From NCBI GenBank assembly GCA_049670425.1, contig JBATTG010000168.1, positions 1-5,187 on the forward strand: a stretch of DNA of 5,187 nt. Direction: 5' to 3'. Position numbers and translations under genes: made by a program. The notes below the pieces were generated by a model that did not search any database, was not told where the DNA came from, and saw nothing but the letters and a program-made list of their open reading frames with translations. The stretch is from Proteocatella sp049670425 (GTDB lineage Bacteria > Bacillota > Clostridia > Peptostreptococcales > Filifactoraceae). Below, piece by piece: positions 1 to 5,187 of the stretch (position 1 is its first letter; the number at the start of each line of letters is the position of its first letter).

Positions 1-136
1 TTTTGATGATGGAATATTAACATCGATGTGGTAAGAATTATGAAAATGAGCTCCAAGTGTTGAAATTGCAAGTATGCAGTTTTGCCACGGAGTGTAAATG
101 TTTTTATTTATAAAAAAAAATCATAAATTTTGCTTG
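1..136. other. Upstream intergenic stretch, no gene recognised
   Basis: No convincing coding region or RNA gene is visible here. One + strand frame is open from the left edge to a TAA at 32-34, about ten codons. It could be the tail of an upstream gene but is too short to assign. The sequence becomes strongly AT-rich after about 100, with a run of nine A at 112-120, as is usual just upstream of a strong low-GC promoter. No GC-rich hairpin followed by a T run was found, so no terminator for an upstream gene can be placed. Confidence 0.5.
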
Positions 137-151
137 GGAAAATCATTTTCC
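137..151. promoter_or_regulatory. Perfect 15-bp inverted repeat next to the -35 box (possible operator)
   Basis: The sequence GGAAAATcATTTTCC is a perfect 7+1+7 palindrome that ends two bases before the TTGACA -35 box at 154. Its position suits a DNA-binding regulator acting on the PTS operon promoter. It does not fit the catabolite-repression (cre) consensus, which has an even centre with CG. No regulator gene sits beside it, so the binding protein is unknown. The symmetry is seen directly; the operator role is inferred. Confidence 0.4.
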
Positions 152-153
152 AG

Positions 154-182
154 TTGACATTTCAAATAAAATAAGAGATAAT
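154..182 (+). promoter_or_regulatory. Sigma-A promoter of the PTS operon
   Basis: TTGACA at 154-159 matches the -35 consensus in full. After a 17-base spacer comes GATAAT at 177-182, five of six matches to the -10 consensus. Transcription would start near 189, giving a leader of about 120 nt that begins just before the RAT-like hairpin and the leader terminator. With a promoter this good, control probably lies in the downstream attenuator and possibly in the adjacent inverted repeat. Confidence 0.8.
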
Positions 183-200
183 CTATTTATTAAAATAATA

Positions 201-232
201 TTTGCGTGTAAATGATTCGATCAGGCATAAAC
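201..232 (+). promoter_or_regulatory. RAT-like antiterminator hairpin (BglG/LicT/GlcT target)
   Basis: The leader RNA can form an upper stem TGAT/ATCA (213-216 with 220-223, loop TCG). Below it, TG at 207-208 pairs with CA at 226-227, with an asymmetric internal loop containing the GG at 224-225. The 3' half, CAGGCATAAAC, resembles the 3' half of known RAT elements (CAGGCAAAACC). It overlaps the left arm of the terminator starting at 222, so the two structures exclude each other, as known for this family. The antiterminator gene lies directly downstream and is the obvious binding protein. The 5' half and lower stem match known RATs only loosely. Confidence 0.65.
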
Positions 233-279
233 AAAAGTAGGCGATAACAGATTCGTCGGTTTGTTTTTGCCTGTTTTTT
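222..279 (+). terminator. Conditional leader terminator (attenuator) of the PTS operon
   Basis: CAGGCA at 222-227 pairs with TGCCTG at 268-273. After a T-T mismatch, AAACAAA at 229-235 pairs with TTTGTTT at 260-266. A small inner hairpin, GGCGA/TCGTC, lies in the loop (240-244 with 253-257). Six T follow at 274-279. This is a standard intrinsic terminator between the promoter and the first gene. Its left arm is shared with the RAT-like hairpin, so binding of the antiterminator would prevent it forming. Confidence 0.85.
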
Positions 280-309
280 ATTATAAAATAATTCAGAAAG
301 AGAGGGATT

Positions 310-1134
310 ATGAAGTATATTGTTGTAAAAACTATCAACAACAATGTCGTATTAGCTAAGGAACCTAATACGGGTGAAGAAGCTGTTCTTATGGCAAAGG
401 GTATCGCTTTTGGTAAGCGACAGGGAGATTTTGTTGAAGATGATGGTATAAAACATCAAATATTCAAATTATGGCCGGATACAAAACAAGTAAATAATAT
501 AACCTATGACAAAAATCTTCTTCAAAAAACTGTCATGGAAATATGTCAACTTGCCCAGAAAAAATCAGGAATAAATGCAAAAGAAATCTATCAACCGTTA
601 TTAGATCATATATCATTCAGCATAGACCGTATAATGTTTAATCTGCCTATGGATAATCCATTTCAGAGTGAAACATATGTCTTATATGCTAAAGAGTACG
701 AAATAGCGAAAGAGGCTGTAGAACATCTGGAAAAAAAGATGAAATTTTCATTTGGAGAAGCGGAAATTGGATTCATAGCGCTTCATTTGAACTCAGCAAT
801 AAGAAAGAGGTCAATAAGTACTTCTTTAAACCACGTGCAGTTGTACAATAAGATTGCAAATGTCATATACAAGGAATTTGGAGAAAATCCTGAGCATGAA
901 TTTGCGATGAAAGTTTTTTTAATGTCCATAGCCGAGCAACTGAAGATTAATGAGACAAACATTTCAGTTTGTATGCCTTGGAAAGAAATTATTTTTAAAC
1001 AAGCAGGTGAAAGCTACATATTAGCATTACACATTGCGGAGCTGGTAAAAAATGAACTGAAAATGGAACTTAACAGCGACAGCATTGGATTTATCACAAG
1101 TGATATAGAAAAATTAAGACAGATATATAAATAA
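310..1134 (+). CDS. BglG/LicT/GlcT-family transcription antiterminator (CAT-PRD1-PRD2)
   Basis: This is an RNA-binding antiterminator that lets RNA polymerase pass the leader terminator of its own operon when the PTS sugar is present. The 274-residue length is normal for the family. Residues 1-55 are the CAT RNA-binding domain (NNNVVLAK at 10-17, GKGIAFGK near 30-36). PRD1 spans about 65-170, with His100 in LLDHISFSIDR and His159 in GFIALHL, the usual phosphorylation sites read by the EII permease. PRD2 spans about 172-274 and is degenerate: the two expected histidines align with Phe203 and Asp265. The start has AGAGAGGG just upstream (299-306). EIIA begins 14 bases after the stop, so the genes are cotranscribed. 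The context (RAT, EIIA, EIICB) points to a GlcT- or LicT-like role; which sugar it responds to cannot be told from sequence alone. Confidence 0.93.
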   Translation: MKYIVVKTINNNVVLAKEPNTGEEAVLMAKGIAFGKRQGDFVEDDGIKHQIFKLWPDTKQVNNITYDKNLLQKTVMEICQLAQKKSGINAKEIYQPLLDHISFSIDRIMFNLPMDNPFQSETYVLYAKEYEIAKEAVEHLEKKMKFSFGEAEIGFIALHLNSAIRKRSISTSLNHVQLYNKIANVIYKEFGENPEHEFAMKVFLMSIAEQLKINETNISVCMPWKEIIFKQAGESYILALHIAELVKNELKMELNSDSIGFITSDIEKLRQIYK

Positions 1135-1148
1135 AAGGAGGAATTATT

Positions 1149-1628
1149 ATGTTTGGATTTAAAAAGGAAAAGAAAAGTGAACTAATGGCAGCGTTAGACG
1201 GAACAGTGATAGAGCTTACGGAAGTTCCAGATCCTGTATTTGCAGGGAAAATTGTAGGTGATGGTTGTGCAATAATTCCTACAGGAAATAAAATAGTAAG
1301 CCCTATAAATGGAAAAATAGTAACTGTAATGGATACACTTCATGCATATTGCATCGAAGGTGAAGACGGAGTTAATATCTTAATTCATATAGGAATAGAC
1401 ACAGTCAACCTAAAGGGAGAAGGCTTTAAGTCTTTTGTAAAGGTTGGTGATACAGTAAAAGTTGGAGATTTGATTGCAGAGGCGGACTTTGAACTTATTT
1501 CAAGCAAGGGATACAAACTGCATACTCCAATAATAATTCTTGATATGGACAAAGTTACTGATTGCAAATGTGCATGTGGAGAAGTGAAGGCTGGAAAAAG
1601 TCTGGCAATGACATACAAACTAAACTAA
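1149..1628 (+). CDS. PTS EIIA component, glucose (Crr) family
   Basis: This cytoplasmic phosphocarrier takes phosphate from HPr-P and passes it to the EIIB domain of the permease. The 159 residues form one EIIA-Glc domain. Hallmarks include VGDGCAIIP (36-44), SPINGKIV (51-58), the first active-site His65 in DTLHAYCIE, and the phospho-accepting His80 in ILIHIGIDTV, followed by GEGF (90-93) and VKVGD (103-107). It is a free-standing protein and the next gene is an EIICB without an EIIA domain, so the two complement each other. AAGGAGG at 1135-1141, seven bases before ATG, fixes the start. Near the C-terminus, DCKCACG (138-144) puts three alternating cysteines in place of the usual non-Cys residues, which is odd for the family. 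The family is certain; orthology to crr is not claimed. Confidence 0.95.
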   Translation: MFGFKKEKKSELMAALDGTVIELTEVPDPVFAGKIVGDGCAIIPTGNKIVSPINGKIVTVMDTLHAYCIEGEDGVNILIHIGIDTVNLKGEGFKSFVKVGDTVKVGDLIAEADFELISSKGYKLHTPIIILDMDKVTDCKCACGEVKAGKSLAMTYKLN

Positions 1629-1661
1629 AATTTCATAAATAACAAAGAGGAGAATATAATA

Positions 1662-3287
1662 ATGAAAAAAAATAATGCCGTATTTGGTGTTTTACAAAGA
1701 ATCGGACGATCGTTTATGTTTCCTATTGCCTTACTTCCAGTAGCAGGTTTCTTGCTTGGAATAGGAGCATCATTTACTAATCCAGCAACGATAGAAGCCT
1801 ATGGTCTTGCATCTGTCTTAGGTCCAGGGACATTACTGCATTCTATTTTGCTTATTATGAGCGGCGTTGGTAGTGCTATATTTGGGAACCTTCCAATAAT
1901 ATTTGCGATGGGTGTCGCGCTTGGTATGGCGGAGAAGGAAAAAGAAGTTGCAACACTTTCAGCAGGTATTGCCTACTTTGTTATGCATACCTCAGTAAAT
2001 ATCATGCTAACCTTGAATGGCGCAATATTGCCTGACGGATCTTTGGCAGCAGATGTTATGCCTGGTAGTATAGCTTCTACGACAGGAATCATGTCGCTTC
2101 AGATGGGGGTATTTGGAGGTATCATAGTAGGACTTGGAGTTGCATATCTGCATAACCGTTATTATAAAATTAAACTTCCAACAGCACTTTCTTTCTTTGG
2201 AGGAACAAGATTCATTCCGATTATCTCAACGCTTGTATATATGGTTGTAGGTATCATGATGTATTATGTTTGGCCGGTAGTTCAAGGTGGAATTTACAAT
2301 CTTGGAGGATTAGTAACAGACGCGGGCTTTGCAGGAACATTTATATATGGATTAATCGAACGTTCGCTAATACCTTTTGGATTACACCATGTATTCTATC
2401 TGCCTTTCTGGCAAACAGGTCTTGGCGGAAGCATGATGATAGACGGAACTTTAGTACAGGGAGCACAAAATATATTTTTCGCACAACTTGCATCACCTAG
2501 CACTACTGTATTTTCTGTAGATGCAGCAAGATTTATGACTGGTAAATTCCCATTCATGATGTTTGGATTACCAGGAGCAGCGCTTGCAATGTATGTATGT
2601 GCAAAACCAAACAAGAAAAAAATGGTAGGAGGCTTACTTCTGTCAGCAGCTCTTACAGCGTTCCTGACAGGAATTACTGAACCAATTGAATTTACATTCT
2701 TATTTGTTGCACCAGTACTATATATGGTACATGCAGTATTTGCAGGATTATCATTCATGATTATGCACATATTAAATGTATCCATAGGTATGACTTTTTC
2801 TGGCGGATTCATTGACTTTATGTTATTTGGAATTCTTCAAGGACAGGCGAAAACTAACTGGATGATGGTAATACCAGTAGGTTTAGCATACTTTGCAATA
2901 TATTTCTTCCTGTTCCGTTTCCTGATAACTAAATTCAACTTTATGACACCTGGTAGAGAAGAGGATGACGAAGAAAGTAAGCTTTACACCAGAGCTGATG
3001 TCAATAAGGTGAAAGCGGAAAAAAATGCAAAGGGAAATGAAGATCCAGACGTAATTTCTGAGCTTATTGTATCTGGCTTAGGAGGAAAAGAGAATATAAA
3101 AAATCTTGACTGTTGTGCAACGAGATTGCGTATAACCGTATTCAAACCTGAAAAAATAGTAGACAGCCTGCTTAAAGAAAGTGGAGCGGCAGGAGTCATT
3201 AAAAGTGGAGAAGGAGTCCAAGTAGTTTATGGACCAAGAGTATCAGTTATAAAAAGTGAATTGGAAGACTATATAGATTCTTTGTAA
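1662..3287 (+). CDS. ptsG: PTS EIICB permease, glucose/maltose (PtsG/MalT-like) type
   Basis: This membrane permease imports a hexose or alpha-glucoside while phosphorylating it. The 541 residues are ordered EIIC then EIIB. EIIC (about 1-430) has many hydrophobic segments and the family signatures FMFPIALLPVAGFLLGIG (18-35), IERSLIPFGLHHVFYLPFW (232-250), GITEPIEF (337-344) and TPGRE (429-433). A charged linker (about 432-462) leads to EIIB, where NLDCCATRLR (481-490) holds the phosphorylated cysteine, Cys485 by alignment with the DACITRLR motif; Cys484 is an extra neighbour. GAAGVIKSGEGVQVVYG (508-524) completes EIIB. GAGGAG at 1647-1652, nine bases upstream, supports the start. It needs the EIIA encoded just before it. 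The HHVFYLPFWQT stretch resembles glucose/maltose permeases of Firmicutes, so glucose versus maltose is open and the symbol is a family label. Confidence 0.93.
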   Translation: MKKNNAVFGVLQRIGRSFMFPIALLPVAGFLLGIGASFTNPATIEAYGLASVLGPGTLLHSILLIMSGVGSAIFGNLPIIFAMGVALGMAEKEKEVATLSAGIAYFVMHTSVNIMLTLNGAILPDGSLAADVMPGSIASTTGIMSLQMGVFGGIIVGLGVAYLHNRYYKIKLPTALSFFGGTRFIPIISTLVYMVVGIMMYYVWPVVQGGIYNLGGLVTDAGFAGTFIYGLIERSLIPFGLHHVFYLPFWQTGLGGSMMIDGTLVQGAQNIFFAQLASPSTTVFSVDAARFMTGKFPFMMFGLPGAALAMYVCAKPNKKKMVGGLLLSAALTAFLTGITEPIEFTFLFVAPVLYMVHAVFAGLSFMIMHILNVSIGMTFSGGFIDFMLFGILQGQAKTNWMMVIPVGLAYFAIYFFLFRFLITKFNFMTPGREEDDEESKLYTRADVNKVKAEKNAKGNEDPDVISELIVSGLGGKENIKNLDCCATRLRITVFKPEKIVDSLLKESGAAGVIKSGEGVQVVYGPRVSVIKSELEDYIDSL

Positions 3288-3305
3288 TTTTAAAATAGAA
3301 TAAAT

Positions 3306-3342
3306 AAAAAATGGCCGTACTCATATGAGACGGTCATTTTTT
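3306..3342. terminator. Bidirectional intrinsic terminator between convergent genes
   Basis: A long hairpin starts 18 bases after the permease stop. AAAAAATGGCCGT pairs with ACGGTCATTTTTT (one G-T wobble), then a bulged A at 3319, then CTC/GAG with an ATAT loop (3323-3326). Both flanks read TTTTTTATTT when taken in their own direction, so it can stop the PTS operon on the + strand and the HNH gene on the - strand. The HNH stop codon lies about 60 bases away on the other side. Confidence 0.92.
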
Positions 3343-3404
3343 ATTTGATAAAACGAGCATGCAAGACATTGCAAATGAAGCTAAAATGTCAAAAGGGAAT
3401 CATA

Positions 3405-3878
3405 TTACCTTTTTTTTCTTATAATTCTCCTGCGTGTGGGCTTAAATGCCCTACATATAAATTTGACTGGAGCACAGGTGGTTTTTACTATCCCCGTTAC
3501 TATATATATGGGAATGCTAATTATCTTGAAACGCATAAGTGAACCTTTTAAAATTCTGTAATCCAAGGTATTACTTTTAGATTGATTGCAGGGGCCGCAT
3601 GCTCCGACGAGGTTCATTGCCGAGTGCTCATATTTTGTGAGTACGAATGTTGAGCCAAAGAGCAAAGGGGCATAAATAATAGTTGAATGCAAGGTCAACA
3701 AGAGGGCGGAACTAAAGTAAATCACTTTTCTTGTATCCTTAAACAGGTGCTGTGGAAGTAAATGGTCAACTGTTATATTTTTTTTCGTCAACCATTTGCC
3801 ACAATATACACATTGATATCTGCCAAGGCTTGAATTGTTATATTTGAAAAATTCAGCCCGGTAATTAGGCTTGGGCAT
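3405..3878 (-). CDS. Small HNH endonuclease-like protein with hydrophobic insert
   Basis: The 157-residue product carries an HNH/zinc-ribbon nuclease signature: CVYC (Cys23, Cys26), VDHLLPQH (Asp38, His39, His44), then Asn89 and GACGPCNQSK (Cys94, Cys97, Asn98, Lys101). The two CxxC pairs would bind structural zinc, and His39 would be the catalytic base in the beta-beta-alpha-metal fold. Between the core halves, residues 52-80 are almost free of charge and hydrophobic. A second hydrophobic stretch lies at 119-135, and the tail (143-157) is very basic. The start is backed by AAAGGA eight bases upstream (3887-3892) and a strong promoter at 3949-3977. It is monocistronic and convergent to the PTS operon. 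No methylase, restriction, phage or immunity gene is adjacent, so the DNA substrate and role are unknown. The HNH call is firm; nuclease activity is inferred. Confidence 0.82.
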   Translation of the reverse strand: MPKPNYRAEFFKYNNSSLGRYQCVYCGKWLTKKNITVDHLLPQHLFKDTRKVIYFSSALLLTLHSTIIYAPLLFGSTFVLTKYEHSAMNLVGACGPCNQSKSNTLDYRILKGSLMRFKIISIPIYIVTGIVKTTCAPVKFICRAFKPTRRRIIRKKR

Positions 3879-3948
3879 TTTAAGTATCCTTTCTCTCTTT
3901 CTTTTGAATATTGGTTTAACGTCATAAAGGAGATTTTCTATGAATTAC

Positions 3949-3977
3949 ATTATAAAACAAATTTAATAAAATGTCAT
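3949..3977 (-). promoter_or_regulatory. Sigma-A promoter of the HNH gene
   Basis: Read on the minus strand, ATGACA (3977-3972, five of six matches to the -35 consensus) is followed after 17 bases by a perfect TATAAT (3954-3949). The start would lie near 3942, leaving a leader of about 64 nt before the ATG at 3878. No terminator or riboswitch-like fold is evident in that leader. Confidence 0.75.
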
Positions 3978-4076
3978 GGTATCTTAAATATAAAATTAAT
4001 TAGTAATTATATGCAAATACATTTAAATTAAAATTCTAAGGGTATATAAAGTTATATTTGTTATTGGTAATCACAT

Positions 4077-4102
4077 AATAATTCTATGAAAATAGAATTA
4101 TT
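4077..4102. repeat. Perfect 11-bp inverted repeat with GAAA loop
   Basis: AATAATTCTAT (4077-4087) and ATAGAATTATT (4092-4102) are exact reverse complements around GAAA. There is no GC-rich stem and no T run after it, so it is not a standard terminator. It may be an operator or a cruciform-prone site between the divergent genes. Confidence 0.6.
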
Positions 4103-4111
4103 GAATTGTAT

Positions 4112-4140
4112 ATTTCACATAGAGAATTAATATGTGAAAT
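4112..4140. repeat. Perfect 10-bp inverted repeat, operator-like, upstream of the betaine gene
   Basis: ATTTCACATA (4112-4121) and TATGTGAAAT (4131-4140) are exact reverse complements separated by nine bases. The repeat covers the place where the -35 of the promoter with -10 at 4153 would lie. This suits a dimeric regulator of the downstream transporter gene. The repeat is seen directly; the regulator is unknown. Confidence 0.6.
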
Positions 4141-4158
4141 GCGCCCAAATAGTATAAT
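4131..4158 (+). promoter_or_regulatory. Possible promoter for the betaine-binding gene
   Basis: TATAAT at 4153-4158 is a perfect -10. The best-placed -35 is TATGTG at 4131-4136 with a 16-base spacer, a poor match that lies within the right arm of the 4112-4140 palindrome. A good -10 with a weak -35 overlapped by an operator-like repeat would fit a regulated promoter. In such AT-rich DNA a chance TATAAT is quite possible. Confidence 0.4.
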
Positions 4159-4429
4159 ACAAAGAGCGTATGTTTGCAATTAAATTATTAATGTGCTATA
4201 GTTAATTATAAGATTTTGCAAAATTTTACGAAAGTTCACATAATTCCAGAGGGCTTATACATTAATTTTTTCATTTATAGTCATGTACTTTATCATAGGC
4301 ATTTTTGTTTGGATTAAGTGTTTTAAAATGAATTTATTAGGGAGGTCTTCTAGAGCTAATTATAATTAAAATATTAATATTTTTAACAAGATTTCAAACT
4401 GTAACAATCGCGAATTGAGAGGAGAAAAA

Positions 4430-5187
4430 ATGAAAAAAGTATTTACATTAATTATTATTATGACTATTTTGACGTGGGGGCTTGTAGGGTGTTCACAAGA
4501 ACGAGCAGAGGAATCAACGGAACCAGTTACAATTGTGGCAACTGATAATGGCTGGGACAGCCAGATGCTTCACAATGAAATTGCAAAACTAATTGTAGAG
4601 AATGCATATGATAATTATACATTTAAGGTATCAACTGGTTCAACTACGATGAATTGGCAGTCGCTAATAGCGGGAGATATTGATCTTGACATCGAGAGCT
4701 GGACGGAAAATGTTCTTAGTTATCCCGATGATATTGCCAATGGTGATGTTGTGGAGCTTGGAGTACTGGTTAAAGACAGTGCTCAGGGACTTTATGTTCC
4801 AAGATATGTTATTGAAGGCGATCCCGAACGTGGTATTGAAGCTATGGCGCCGGATTTAAAGACTGTAGCAGATTTAAAGAAATACCCAGAATTATTTCCA
4901 GATGATGAAGATAAGACAAAGGGACGCATATATGGAGCAATCCCAGGATGGATGGCTGACGAAATTCTTTATAAAAAATACGAATTTTATGGTTTAAATG
5001 AAATGTACAACTATACAAGACTTGGAGGCGAAGCTACTTTGTTTGCATCTTTAGTTTCAGCATATAACTTGGGCGAACCTTGGGTCGGCTACTGTTATGA
5101 GCCTACGTGGGTTAGCGGTAAACTGGATTTAGTGTTGCTAGAAGATGCACCATATGATCCAGAGAAGTATGAAAAAGGTGAATGTGA
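4430..5187 (+). CDS. Glycine betaine/choline-type ABC transporter substrate-binding lipoprotein (OpuAC family), 3' end missing
   Basis: The first 252 residues are present and the gene runs off the window. It is an extracellular binding lipoprotein that would deliver a quaternary ammonium compound (glycine betaine, proline betaine, choline or carnitine) to an ABC importer. A signal peptide (KK then a hydrophobic core) ends in the lipobox LVGC, so Cys21 would be lipidated. OpuAC-type features are GWDS (41-44), GSTTMNWQSL (70-79), GDIDLDIESWTEN (82-94), GDPERGIEAMAPDLK (130-144), IPGW (171-174) and YEPTW (223-227). The tryptophans at 42, 91, 174, 218 and 227 are candidates for the aromatic ligand cage. 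AGAGGAG at 4418-4424, five bases before ATG, fixes the start. The permease and ATPase genes are probably downstream, outside the window. The exact ligand cannot be told. Confidence 0.9.
   Translation, partial: MKKVFTLIIIMTILTWGLVGCSQERAEESTEPVTIVATDNGWDSQMLHNEIAKLIVENAYDNYTFKVSTGSTTMNWQSLIAGDIDLDIESWTENVLSYPDDIANGDVVELGVLVKDSAQGLYVPRYVIEGDPERGIEAMAPDLKTVADLKKYPELFPDDEDKTKGRIYGAIPGWMADEILYKKYEFYGLNEMYNYTRLGGEATLFASLVSAYNLGEPWVGYCYEPTWVSGKLDLVLLEDAPYDPEKYEKGEC

Larger units (their letters stand above)
3978..4429. other. AT-rich intergenic region between divergent genes
   Basis: This gap of about 450 bases separates the minus-strand HNH promoter from the betaine-binding gene. It holds two perfect inverted repeats (4077-4102 and 4112-4140), a perfect -10 box at 4153-4158, and shorter palindromes ATTTTGCAAAAT (4213-4224) and AAAATATTAATATTTT (4368-4383). 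The string CACATA occurs three times (4073, 4116 and 4237), each with AATT within about ten bases. If transcription starts near 4165, the leader of the betaine gene would be about 265 nt, but I recognise no known riboswitch in it. No convincing gene lies here. Confidence 0.55.

Noticed and set aside
1..34. C-terminal end of an upstream + strand gene
   Set aside because: Only ten codons are visible, with no recognisable motif and no terminator after them.
93..106. TGTAAATGTTTTTA as a catabolite-repression (cre) site
   Set aside because: It departs from the consensus at the central CG and the terminal CA, and this AT-rich stretch gives many such partial matches.
92..214. Nine-base direct repeat GTGTAAATG at 92-100 and 206-214
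   Set aside because: The first copy lies upstream of the promoter and has no RAT-like partner sequence, so a duplicated RAT is not supported; probably chance.
1385..1618. Minus-strand reading frame inside the EIIA gene
   Set aside because: It is antisense to a gene with clear catalytic motifs, and its own product resembles nothing known to me.
2396..2812. Minus-strand reading frame of 138 codons within the permease gene
   Set aside because: It is a shadow of the EIIC coding strand with no ribosome binding site or recognisable domain.
3345..3542. + strand reading frame of 65 codons downstream of the PTS terminator
   Set aside because: It begins at a TTG inside the terminator flank, has no ribosome binding site, and lies mostly antisense to the well-supported HNH gene.
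4077..4102. First palindrome as an intrinsic terminator
   Set aside because: The stem is almost all A-T and no T run follows on either strand.
4170..4205. Eleven-codon frame (MFAIKLLMCYS) just after the possible betaine promoter
   Set aside because: Its start would be only about five bases from the inferred transcript end with no room for a ribosome binding site.

Overview
The window is AT-rich DNA with strong GGAGG-type ribosome binding sites, a LicT/GlcT-type antiterminator, a PTS sugar permease and a lipoprotein of the glycine betaine transporter family. This fits a low-GC Gram-positive bacterium, most likely an anaerobic Clostridia member (Lachnospiraceae or Clostridium-like). That placement is inferred from composition and gene style only.

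Positions 1-3342 hold one complete sugar-uptake operon on the + strand. A near-consensus promoter (154-182), with a perfect 15-bp inverted repeat touching its -35 side, drives a leader of about 120 nt. The leader carries a RAT-like antiterminator hairpin that overlaps an intrinsic terminator. Three genes follow: a CAT-PRD1-PRD2 antiterminator, a single-domain EIIA of the glucose family, and an EIICB permease of the glucose/maltose type. The expected circuit is autogenous. When sugar is absent the phosphorylated permease phosphorylates PRD1, the antiterminator is off and the leader terminates. When sugar flows the antiterminator binds the RAT and the operon, including its own gene, is transcribed. 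PRD2 of this antiterminator lacks both usual histidines, and one of them is Asp, so the HPr-dependent input seems to be lost or fixed. A long, nearly symmetric hairpin with U-tracts in both directions ends the operon.

Positions 3405-3977 hold a convergent minus-strand gene for a small orphan HNH nuclease-like protein. It has two CxxC zinc knuckles, a hydrophobic insert and a basic tail, and its own near-consensus promoter. It probably shares the bidirectional terminator with the PTS operon.

Positions 3978-4429 are a very AT-rich intergenic stretch with two adjacent perfect hairpins/palindromes (4077-4102 and 4112-4140) and a possible promoter. It leads into an OpuAC-type lipoprotein, the substrate-binding protein of a glycine betaine/choline-class ABC transporter, which starts at 4430 and runs off the right edge.

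I found no tRNA, rRNA, CRISPR array, insertion sequence or confident novel system. The most notable items are the degenerate PRD2, the Cys-x-Cys-x-Cys patch in EIIA, the hydrophobic insert in the HNH protein and the paired palindromes upstream of the betaine gene.
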